Shown: positions 27,058-35,029 of the stretch, piece after piece
Position numbering within the stretch: position 1 is the first letter of the stretch
How the letters are laid out: the number at the start of each line of letters is the position of its first letter
Source: Haliscomenobacter hydrossis DSM 1100
GTDB lineage: Bacteria > Bacteroidota > Bacteroidia > Chitinophagales > Saprospiraceae
Assembly: GCF_000212735.1 (NCBI RefSeq)
Contig: NC_015513.1
Coordinates: 1 to 64,000, forward strand
Reading direction: 5' to 3'
Length of the DNA: 64,000 bases
Program-made: the position numbers and the translations under genes
The notes under the pieces: model-generated
What the model saw: the letters and a program-made list of their open reading frames with translations, nothing else
Told to the model about the DNA's origin: nothing
Database searches by the model: none

Positions 27058-28803
27058 ATGAAAGCTGAAATGAAAATATATAGCTACCTGTTTGCAGTTT
27101 GTAGCGTCCTTGCTTTGGCGAGCTGCGAAAAACTGGACCGGGATTTCGTCACGACCATTGGTCGCAATGAAATTGAACAATCATTTGGCAATGTGCAGTC
27201 ACTGTTAAATGCCATTTATGCCGACCTTCCCGATGGCACCTTGTACATCGGCGGCGCAGCCATGATGGATGCTGCTACCGATGAAGCAGAGTTTACGGCG
27301 GAAACCAATGCCGTCCAAAGTTTCAACTCCGGTAGTTGGAACGCGGTGAGCAATCCTGATTTTGTTTGGGATCGCTATTACCGGGGCATCCGCAAAGTGA
27401 ACCAATTTCTGTTGTCTACGGGTAAAGTGAACCTTGACCCCTGGAAATTGGATCCCAATCCATCGGCGCAAACCGTTTATCAAACCAACCTGGCGGCCAT
27501 CAAAAGATGGGCTTACGAGGCGAGATTTTTAAGGGCCTTTATGTATTTTGAGTTGGTAAAACGTTACGGCGGAGTGCCCCTACTCAACCAGGCCCTCGAA
27601 GTAGACGCCGATTTTTCAAAAACCCAGCGCAATACCCTGGACGATTGTATCAAATTCATCGTCAGTGAGTGTGATTCGGCGGCCCTACAATTGCCGCTCA
27701 ATGCGACTACCTTGCCTTATGTGGCGGCCACGGATTTGGGTAGGGTAACCAAGTTGAGCGCCTTGGCCTTAAAAAGCCGGGTATTGTTGTATGCGGCCAG
27801 CGAATTGTTCAACAACCCCTCCTGGGCCGCTGGGTATGCCAAACCAGAGTACATTTCCTTGCCTGCCGGAGACCGCAATGCCCGCTGGAAAGCGGCTTCT
27901 GATGCCGCCAAGGCCGTCATTGACGCCGCGCCATTGCCCACCTTGGGCGCTTACAAGGCGTTGTTCAATACCTTCAACAACGCAGAAATTATTTTTACCC
28001 GCCGGAATGGGGCGAGCAACCAGTTTGAACGCATCAACTCCCCGATTGGATTCCCTCAAGGGCAAAGTGGCAATACGCCTTCCCAGAATCTGGTCGATGC
28101 CTACGAGGTAAAAGTAAATGCCACTACGGCGGTCAAGTTTGATTGGAACGATCCGGTCATGGCGGCTAACCCTTATGCAAACCGCGATCCACGTTTGGAA
28201 ATGACCATCGTGAGGAATGATGCCACCTTTGGCACCCCTTCCCGCAAGGTGCAATTGTATACCTCAGGACTCGATGGCAAACCCATCACCAACGCCTCTA
28301 AAACTGGCTATTACTTGAGAAAATACCAAATCGAAAGTTTGAACCTGAACAACAACAATACCGGGGTACACAGCTGGATCATTTTCCGTTACCCGGAAAT
28401 TTATTTGAACTATGCCGAGGCCTTGAACGAGTGGAGTCCAGGCAATCCAGACATCAAAACATTCTACGACCGGGTCAGAAGCAGAACCGGAGTAACCATG
28501 CCCGGTTTGCCCACTGGTTTGTCGCAAGCAGAGGTCAGAGAAGCGATTCGGAACGAAAAAAGGGTGGAATTTGCCTTTGAAGACCATCGTTTTTGGGATG
28601 TGCGCCGCTGGATGCAAGGGGCCACTTATTTTGGTGCCCCACTCCGCGGAGTTGACATTACCCGCGACGCAACGAGTGGCGCATTCACTTATACGCCTAA
28701 CACCGTGGAGCAGCGCACTTTTGACCCCAAAATGTACCTGTACCCGATCCCGCAAAACGACCTGAACATTTCGCCCTTGATCGTACAAAATCCATTGTGG
28801 TAA
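27058..28803 (+). CDS. SusD/RagB-like lipoprotein, second pair
   Basis: The 581-residue protein begins MKAEMKIYSYLF; the second Met (27070) is an equally good start because the signal peptide core and lipobox (LALASC) follow it. It has the same architecture as the first SusD: EARFLRAFMYFELVKRYGGV near residue 160, and the C-terminal IFRYPEIYLNYAEALNEWSP and FEDHRFWDVRRW motifs. It is 9 bases downstream of the second SusC. Sequence divergence from the first SusD in the middle region suggests a different ligand. Confidence 0.94.
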   Translation: MKAEMKIYSYLFAVCSVLALASCEKLDRDFVTTIGRNEIEQSFGNVQSLLNAIYADLPDGTLYIGGAAMMDAATDEAEFTAETNAVQSFNSGSWNAVSNPDFVWDRYYRGIRKVNQFLLSTGKVNLDPWKLDPNPSAQTVYQTNLAAIKRWAYEARFLRAFMYFELVKRYGGVPLLNQALEVDADFSKTQRNTLDDCIKFIVSECDSAALQLPLNATTLPYVAATDLGRVTKLSALALKSRVLLYAASELFNNPSWAAGYAKPEYISLPAGDRNARWKAASDAAKAVIDAAPLPTLGAYKALFNTFNNAEIIFTRRNGASNQFERINSPIGFPQGQSGNTPSQNLVDAYEVKVNATTAVKFDWNDPVMAANPYANRDPRLEMTIVRNDATFGTPSRKVQLYTSGLDGKPITNASKTGYYLRKYQIESLNLNNNNTGVHSWIIFRYPEIYLNYAEALNEWSPGNPDIKTFYDRVRSRTGVTMPGLPTGLSQAEVREAIRNEKRVEFAFEDHRFWDVRRWMQGATYFGAPLRGVDITRDATSGAFTYTPNTVEQRTFDPKMYLYPIPQNDLNISPLIVQNPLW

Positions 28804-28826
28804 CCAGCACTAATAAAAAATCACCA

Positions 28827-29681
28827 ATGAAAAAATACCTTTTCTTCAGCAACTTTTGGGCCCTACTTTTCCTGGGATTTGTCGTTCTGTTTGCCTCCTG
28901 TGACCAACAAGGGCTCATCGGAGAAGCCATTTATCCAACTCAAAACTTCTACATGTCTCAGGCTGCAGTAGCCACAGTAGGCCCTGGTGCCAATGGCATT
29001 TATACCATCACGCCGCGCATTGAAGGCGTAGCGACCAGGTTCATCATTGACGCAGCCACCAAAAAATTCAACGTGCCATTAGGGGTGATCCGTTCCGGAG
29101 TCAGTCTTGATGGTGATGTCGATGTAAGTGTGTTAACCAATACCGATACCATCAATAAGTTGATCGCGCTCAACAAGTTTGCGGTGGCTGACCCTGCGGT
29201 TACAACCGAACTCCTTCCAGCGAGTGCGTTTACATTACCCGGATCGCTTACCGTCAAAGATGGGGAGAGCAATGCAAATTTTATACTGCCGATCGATTTG
29301 AATTTTTTAATCAATAGCCTGAATGACAATCCTAAAAAAAGGTACGCCATGGGGGTGTCCATCAAGCCCAACACCAACGCGGATAATCCCCAAATCGTGC
29401 CACTCCGCACCACGGTAATCTTAATTGACCCCGCTCAGGTTTTACTGGCGGCGGCTAATTTTTCATCGTTCGTGTATACGGAAACCAAAACCGGGAATTT
29501 CAGCAATGGTACGGCCAACGGCGTCTCCTATTCCTGGAATTTCGGTGATGGATCGCCAGCGGAAACCACCGCTTCGCCAAGCCATAAATATGCTGCGGCG
29601 GGCACATACACGGTTACCTTAACCGCAACCGGGGTTGCCGGGCCTCCTTCAGTGAAAACAGCAAGTATCGTGATTCCCTAA
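28827..29681 (+). CDS. DUF1735 lipoprotein with PKD domain
   Basis: I start it at the ATG at 28827 (MKKYLFFSNFWALLF) because it opens a lipoprotein signal (LFASC, Cys near residue 25). The 284-residue product has an N-terminal DUF1735 domain at about 30-140, typical of surface glycan-binding proteins encoded after susD. A C-terminal PKD domain at about 208-284 carries the signature SYSWNFGDGSP and SHKYAAAGTYTVTLT. Known: proteins at this position are often SusE/SusF-like glycan binders. Inferred: a surface binding protein of the same locus. A hairpin follows the stop codon. Confidence 0.85.
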   Translation: MKKYLFFSNFWALLFLGFVVLFASCDQQGLIGEAIYPTQNFYMSQAAVATVGPGANGIYTITPRIEGVATRFIIDAATKKFNVPLGVIRSGVSLDGDVDVSVLTNTDTINKLIALNKFAVADPAVTTELLPASAFTLPGSLTVKDGESNANFILPIDLNFLINSLNDNPKKRYAMGVSIKPNTNADNPQIVPLRTTVILIDPAQVLLAAANFSSFVYTETKTGNFSNGTANGVSYSWNFGDGSPAETTASPSHKYAAAGTYTVTLTATGVAGPPSVKTASIVIP

Positions 29682-29714
29682 AGCATGCCTAAAACAAAAA
29701 TTTTTAGACATGCT
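29682..29714. terminator. Hairpin after the DUF1735 gene
   Basis: agcatgcctaaaa (29682-29694) pairs with ttttagacatgct (29702-29714), a 13-bp stem with one mismatch and an AT-rich loop, beginning directly after the stop codon. No T-run follows on the + strand, so it may act as a partial terminator or RNA-stabilising end separating the transport genes from the hydrolase genes. Confidence 0.45.
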
Positions 29715-29748
29715 CTCTCTTCAACATGCGCTGCATGAATGCTAAACA

Positions 29749-31808
29749 ATGAACCTTCAACAAGCTCAAAAATTCACCCACTTGAGGTGCTTTGTAACCC
29801 TTGGTTTGCTGGCACTTGCTCAGGGAATCCTGGCTCAATTGCCAGCCGCTGAATCCTTGTTGAGCAATGGCTTGAATTCCTTCGAAGTGTACGGATCCAC
29901 TGCCCCCCATGCCCTGGTTGAGGAAGTGGCGGTGACCGGACAGCCCTTCACCAAAGCTTTGCGGGTCAATACCTTTAAGCAGGCAGTAGACAAAGGGAAT
30001 TACGGATTGAGAGCGGACATCAATACGAATTTGCACAAAGGTGACGTGCTTTGGATTTCATTCAAAGCACGTTGCCTCGAGAGCACCCGCGAAACGGGAG
30101 AAGCCTCGTTTGAGTTTCGTTTTGACCAGTTGGTAAATGGAAAATACCAGTGGCCATCTTACCTCGAACGAGGGGTATCTGTTGGAAAAGAATGGACAGA
30201 AACCAGTCTCCCCTTTGTCCTTCCCAAAGATGTAAAACCCGCAGATGTACGTCTGATTTTCAAGTTCGACACCTATGCACAACGCTTCGAACTAGGACCG
30301 GTGACCTTTTTGAACTATGGTCCAGGGGTAAAACTGAGCGATTTGCCGCGCAGCTTTGTCCGGTACGAAGGCAGTGAACCCGATGCCCCCTGGCGTAGTG
30401 CTGCTGCCGAACGCATTGAAAAATACCGCAAAGGTGATTTGAGCATCAAGGTGATTGATGCTAAAGGAAAACCTGTCCCCGGCGCTCAAGTTGCCGTTCG
30501 AATGAAACGCAATGCCTTCAATTGGGGCACCTCCACCAATACTCAACGGCTCCTGGACACCCTGCGACCAGAGTCGAAAATCTACCGCGATACCTTGCTG
30601 AAATATTTCAATCAGGTGGTGCTGGAAAACGAAATGAAGTGGTCTGCGTGGACGGATCCGCATAATCCACACGAGCAAACCCTCAAGGGAATCCAGTGGT
30701 TAAAAGCCCATAACATTCCGGTGCGTGGACACGTAATGGTTTGGCCATCTTTTCAGCATTCTCCGAAAATTGTGGCTGAACTGAAAAACGATACCGCCGC
30801 TTTGCGTGCGCTCGTGTTTCGTCACATCGAGGAACAGCTCAGCAAAATGAAGGGCCAGTTCACGGAATGGGATGTCGTCAATGAACCCTACGCCCACCAC
30901 GATTGGCTGGACCTGTTGGGCAAAGAGGAAATGGTGAAATGGTTCAAAGCTGCCCGCGCCGGAGCACCCGGTGTCAAACTGTTTTTGAACGACTATACCA
31001 TGTTTCATCTGTCGATTACCCACAAATCCCCTAATTAGGTTTGTGGTTGATATTGAGCATTTTACTGCGGCTTCAGAACCCCCGACCCCTAAAGGGGAGC
31101 ACATTTTAGGTAACTAAAAGGCCTTACTTTTTCTAAAAAGGGGGAAATATTACGATTATCGAAAATATACTCCCCTTTAGGGGTTGGGGGTTCTGAAGCT
31201 AAAGCACAATCTCGCATTCAATGTGCGGATTTGTGGGTAATCGACAGATGTTTCATGGCGAAGGCCCCAATGCTGCCAGCGAAGCTTTTTACAACAATGT
31301 AAAATTCCTCCAGGAAAACGGAGCGCCCATTGATGCCATCGGTGAGCAAGGACACATTGGTGGCACGCCTCCGGCGATCCCCAAAGTAATCGAACGCCTG
31401 AATCGCTTTGCCGAATTGGGCTTACCGATTCAAATATCCGAGTTCGACATCAACAGCAACGACGACGACTTGAAAGCGCGTTACTTGTCGGATTTTATGA
31501 CTGCCGTTTTTAGTCATCCAGCTACGGTTGGTTTTTTGCAATGGGGTTTCTGGGAGGCGCAACACTGGTTCCCCGCAGCTGCTTTGTGGAATAGAGATTG
31601 GACCCTGCGCAAGCATGGAAAAGCCTTTACCGATTTGGTAAGCAAAACCTGGTGGACAAATTTTGACGGGAAAACAGCGCCTGACGGGGTCAGTAAATTG
31701 CGCGGTTTTTGCGGGGATTACGAGATCACCATCACCTACAAGGGCAAAACGAGCAAACAGCAGTATACCTTGGACAATCAGGGCGGAGTTCTGGTGGTGA
31801 AATTGTAA
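29749..31808 (+). pseudogene. GH10 endo-xylanase gene split by a 239-bp mobile element
   Basis: Removing the element (31009-31247) and one 9-bp target copy restores a single frame of 603 residues. It comprises a signal peptide ending GILAQ, a CBM4/9-like beta-sandwich at about 30-200, and a GH10 barrel from about 245. The acid/base Glu is in EWDVVNEP (about residue 375) before the insertion and the nucleophile Glu in QISEFDIN (about 481) after it, so neither fragment can be active alone. The 5' frame now runs into the element and stops at 31038; the 3' part can be read from an ATG inside the element at 31221. Known: GH10 enzymes cleave beta-1,4-xylan. The insertion looks recent because no other frame damage is seen. 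Confidence 0.92.
31009..31247. mobile_element. 239-bp non-autonomous element (MITE), copy 1, with 9-bp target duplication
   Basis: The terminal inverted repeats read ctgtcgattacccacaaatc at the left and its complement at the right. The direct repeat atgtttcat flanks it at 31000-31008 and 31248-31256. Inside is a second inverted repeat built on cagaacccc..aggggag. It carries no transposase. An almost identical copy lies inverted at 60720-60959, beside an IS50/Tn5-type element whose intact end (taattgacag with tttgtgggt) matches these termini. The 9-bp duplication is the size known for the IS50/Tn5 group, so that transposase is the likely mover. Confidence 0.93.
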
Positions 31809-31872
31809 ATCGACTGGCATACGTTACCGTTTTTTGATTGCCAATAGTTTTTAATGTAAAAAACATTACCTT

Positions 31873-33189
31873 ATGAAGCGCAGAACTTTCATCAAAAACG
31901 CCTCAATTGCCAGTGCAGGAGGGTTAACTATCCTGAACTTTCCGGTATTCGGCAAAAATGCACCCAGCAATAAAGTAGTGGTCGCCGTAATGGGGGTCAA
32001 CAGCCGTGGGGCTTACCACGCCGAAAAATTTGCTGAAATTCCCGGCGTAGAGGTAGCTTACCTCTGCGATGTGGAAGATGGGGCAATCAAAAAAGGGTTG
32101 AGCGCGGTCAAAAATGCCGCTCGGAAGCCCACGGTAGAAAAAGACATCCGCAAGCTGGTCAGCAAAAATGACTTTGATGCCCTGGTCATCGCTGCACCCG
32201 ACCACTGGCACGCTCCTGCCGCCCTCCTTGGCCTGGCCAACGGCAAACACGTTTACGTTGAAAAGCCTTGCAGCCACAATCCCCAGGAAGGTGAAATGCT
32301 CATTGCCGCGCAAAAAAAATACGGCAAAATTGTCCAGGTAGGTAGCCAGCGCCGCTCCTTCCCTACCCTGATCGAAGCCGTCAAAGAAGTGCGCGGTGGC
32401 TTGATTGGCAACCCGTACATGGCCAAAGCCTGGTACACCAATTCGCGCAAATCGATTGGGGTAGGAAAATCCATCCCGGTGCCCGCCACCCTGGATTTTG
32501 ACCTATGGCAAGGCCCCGCACCGCGTAAGGCTTTCCAAGACAATTTGGTACACTACAATTGGCATTGGTTTTGGCATTGGGGCACAGGTGAAGCCTGCAA
32601 CAATGGCAACCACGAGATTGATTGCTGCCGCTGGTTCTTAGGGGTTGACTTCCCGACCAAGGTAACCTCGGCAGGTGGGCGCTATGCTTTTAAAGACGAT
32701 TGGGAAACCCCCGATACCCAAATTGCTTCCTTTGAATTTGGCAACAACAAAACCATCACCTGGGAAGGCCGCAGTTGCAACTCCTACCCCATCGAAGGCA
32801 GCGGCCGTGGCTTCATCATCTATGGAGACAAAGGTACGCTGGTCAACTATGGCGGTGGGGATTACAAAGTATACGATACGGCCAACAAGCTGGTCAAAGA
32901 AATCAAATCGAACGTCAAAGCTGATCCAAATAATACCGTGAGCGCCAGCGGCAATGCCGACATGTATCACTTGAGCAACTTCATCGAAAGTGTGCGGGGG
33001 AACGCAACGGTTACAGCCTCGGTCGAAGAAGGTCACCGCAGTGTGCTGCTTTGTCACCTGGCCAACATTGCCCAACGCACCGGAACAACCCTACAATGCG
33101 ACCCACAAAACGGACGCATCCTCAACAACAAAGTTGCCACAAAATTGTGGGGACGGGCTTACGAAAAAGGCTGGGAAATGACGGTTTAA
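31873..33189 (+). CDS. Gfo/Idh/MocA oxidoreductase with Tat-like signal
   Basis: The 438-residue protein begins MKRRTFIKNASIASAGGLTI, a twin-arginine-type signal, so it is probably exported folded with its cofactor. The Rossmann fold opens at VAVMGVNSRG (about residue 35), and the conserved EKPCSHNPQEG near 133 is the family's catalytic EKP motif. A C-terminal domain with WHWFWHWGTGEACNNGNHEID near 235 is typical of the exported GFO_IDH_MocA subgroup. Known: these enzymes use NAD(P)-type cofactors to oxidise or epimerise sugars; exported members hold their cofactor tightly, and some act on glycosides by redox-assisted hydrolysis. It lies between the xylanase and the GH28-like gene. Confidence 0.9.
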   Translation: MKRRTFIKNASIASAGGLTILNFPVFGKNAPSNKVVVAVMGVNSRGAYHAEKFAEIPGVEVAYLCDVEDGAIKKGLSAVKNAARKPTVEKDIRKLVSKNDFDALVIAAPDHWHAPAALLGLANGKHVYVEKPCSHNPQEGEMLIAAQKKYGKIVQVGSQRRSFPTLIEAVKEVRGGLIGNPYMAKAWYTNSRKSIGVGKSIPVPATLDFDLWQGPAPRKAFQDNLVHYNWHWFWHWGTGEACNNGNHEIDCCRWFLGVDFPTKVTSAGGRYAFKDDWETPDTQIASFEFGNNKTITWEGRSCNSYPIEGSGRGFIIYGDKGTLVNYGGGDYKVYDTANKLVKEIKSNVKADPNNTVSASGNADMYHLSNFIESVRGNATVTASVEEGHRSVLLCHLANIAQRTGTTLQCDPQNGRILNNKVATKLWGRAYEKGWEMTV

Positions 33190-33216
33190 AACCACACTAC
33201 TGGAATTTTGCTCGGA

Positions 33217-33368
33217 GGACATGAATAGCCCCTGGCTTTAGCCTGGGGTCATGGAGATTCTCTCTTGATTGGGCTTTAGCCCCAGCCTTTATTTTCAAAT
33301 CAGGGCTAAAGCCCAAATCGGAGGGTATTGCGACGACCCCAGGCTAAAGCCAGGGGCTATTCAAGTCC
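33217..33368. repeat. Nested palindromic repeat between genes
   Basis: A 34-base arm at 33217-33250 (ggacatgaatagcccctggc and on) pairs with 33335-33368 with a single mismatch. Inside, gattgggctttagccc at 33267-33282 pairs with gggctaaagcccaaatc at 33303-33319. Each arm is itself built from ggctttagcc/ggctaaagcc units. The unit recalls dispersed intergenic palindromes known from many Bacteroidota and Cyanobacteria. It fills most of the gap after the oxidoreductase gene and may also end transcription. Confidence 0.88.
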
Positions 33369-33433
33369 TTCGCTTATGAAAAATAGAAATGTCCAGTTGA
33401 GTGGTTTAAAACCACCACAGAAAGTATAAACGT

Positions 33434-33613
33434 ATGGATTTTTTCAAAAAAGCGGGTTTGAGTCTAGGTGTGACCTTACTCGCCCTGGCGTGCTATGCCC
33501 AGCAAGCAAACACATTCTCTCTTTTCCCAAAAAATAAAAACCCAAACCATGAAAAACATGAGCTTACTGCTGTTCCTTTTTTGTTTGTGGAGTGCTGCTT
33601 GCGACAAGCCTGA
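33434..33613 (+). pseudogene. Remnant: orphan signal peptide of a lost secreted protein
   Basis: A 59-codon frame begins MDFFKKAGLSLGVTLLALAC and continues YAQQ, a convincing secretory signal. It then passes into sequence that overlaps, in another frame, the start of the following gene (33549), and stops at 33613. The mature part is missing. The simplest reading is that a secreted protein gene once stood here and was deleted from just after its signal sequence. A small genuine peptide is possible but less likely. Confidence 0.5.
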
Positions 33614-35000
33614 AGTAGGCGCTCCCGTCGTTCCCACTACCCCAACTGCCAGTGGAAAACTGATCGTTTATCCAGCCCCCGGGGATTTAAGCAGCGTAGA
33701 ACACCTAGCGCAATCCAATGATTACAAAGTAGAAGTTCGGCGAAATGGGGATACCGATTACCAAACCATCTTTGTGTACAAAACCGATAATTATTGGGTG
33801 GACACTTATTTTGGTAGCAAACCCAAGCCACAAACTGCCGCCTCTTTCAGCAGTTTTGCCTTCAGCGAAACGGCGGTGGACATAAAAATCACCTGCAATT
33901 TTCCCGCCAATAAGGTTACGATCAGGCCCTTGAACTTTGGCATCAACCCCGTTCAGAATGGCAACGTGATCAGCTTTACCCTGAGCGAACCCAAAAAAGT
34001 TTCGATCGAAGTAAATGACCGCAGCAATCCGCTGTTTTTGTTTGCCGAGGCACCAGATGTAGCACCTATTGCCGCGACCCATTATTACGGGCCAGGTGTG
34101 CACCACATTGGTTTGCAAAAAACCATTAAATCCAATGAAACCGTATACATCGCTGCTGGAGCAGTTGTAGAAGGCTCTTTTTTAATCCCCTACAACACCC
34201 AGAACGTCAGCATCAAAGGTCGGGGTATCCTCTCGATGGGCGAATGGAAGCACGAGTCCACTGCGGTAAGCTGGTTGGGTGCACATTCGGCCATCAAAGC
34301 AAACGGAGTCAGCAACCTGCAAATGGAAGGTTTGATCATTGCCAACAGTTGCGGTTGGACCATTCCCATTTACAACAGCGACAACCTGACGTTCAACAAC
34401 CAATTCAAGAACCTCAAACTGGTCTCCTGGAATGGAAATTCCGATGGTTTTTGGGTCAATGGCCGCAACCACCTCATCGACGATTGTTTTATTTTCAACA
34501 ATGACGACATCTTCATGTCGCACGGCGCGACCAATTGTAAAATTTCCAACATCGTAGCCTGGGGTGGCCCCTGGGGAAGATTGTATTGGTTGAGCGAACA
34601 AACTTCAACCAGCAACATCCTTTTTGAAAACATCAACCTCATTGGAAAAGATGGCGGCGTGGCAGTTATTCTGGTCGACGAAGAGAAGGGTACCAAAATA
34701 GCGATGAGCAACATTACTTTTCGGAACCTGCGCATCGAAGCGCATCCCAAAACCAGCAGCTACAATACCAATAAATTCCTCGTATTGAATTCCGGTTACA
34801 AAGGGGTGAGCAATTGGTTGTTTGAAAACCTGACCATCGACGATAAAAATGTGGATGAAGGGGATCTGCTGGGAACGGCCAATAGCCCCATCAACGGCAT
34901 CAAGTTTAAAAATTTCAAACTAGGTGGCGCCAAAGTGAATTCACTGTTGGATGCCAACATGGACAAAAATGAATTTGCCACGGGTATCACTTTTGAATAA
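33549..35000 (+). CDS. GH28/GH49-like right-handed beta-helix glycosidase
   Basis: I start it at the ATG at 33549 (MKNMSLLLFLFCLWSAAC), which opens a lipoprotein signal with Cys near residue 18. The 483-residue protein has an N-terminal beta domain to about 180 and then a parallel beta-helix. The helix contains NSDGFWVNG near 296, NNDDIFM near 316 and SHG near 322, which line up with the NTD, DD and GHG catalytic motifs of GH28 polygalacturonases; GH49 dextranases share this fold and pattern. The enzyme probably hydrolyses a backbone glycosidic bond of a pectin-like or dextran-like glycan at the cell surface. The exact family needs a profile search. Confidence 0.7.
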   Translation: MKNMSLLLFLFCLWSAACDKPEVGAPVVPTTPTASGKLIVYPAPGDLSSVEHLAQSNDYKVEVRRNGDTDYQTIFVYKTDNYWVDTYFGSKPKPQTAASFSSFAFSETAVDIKITCNFPANKVTIRPLNFGINPVQNGNVISFTLSEPKKVSIEVNDRSNPLFLFAEAPDVAPIAATHYYGPGVHHIGLQKTIKSNETVYIAAGAVVEGSFLIPYNTQNVSIKGRGILSMGEWKHESTAVSWLGAHSAIKANGVSNLQMEGLIIANSCGWTIPIYNSDNLTFNNQFKNLKLVSWNGNSDGFWVNGRNHLIDDCFIFNNDDIFMSHGATNCKISNIVAWGGPWGRLYWLSEQTSTSNILFENINLIGKDGGVAVILVDEEKGTKIAMSNITFRNLRIEAHPKTSSYNTNKFLVLNSGYKGVSNWLFENLTIDDKNVDEGDLLGTANSPINGIKFKNFKLGGAKVNSLLDANMDKNEFATGITFE

Positions 35001-35029
35001 TCAGTACTATTCATCAAGATCAGACCATC

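Noticed and set aside
31009-31247. The repeat in the xylanase gene as a group II intron or CRISPR remnant
   Set aside because: The 9-bp target duplication, terminal inverted repeats and second copy beside an IS50-type transposase identify it as a DNA transposon derivative.
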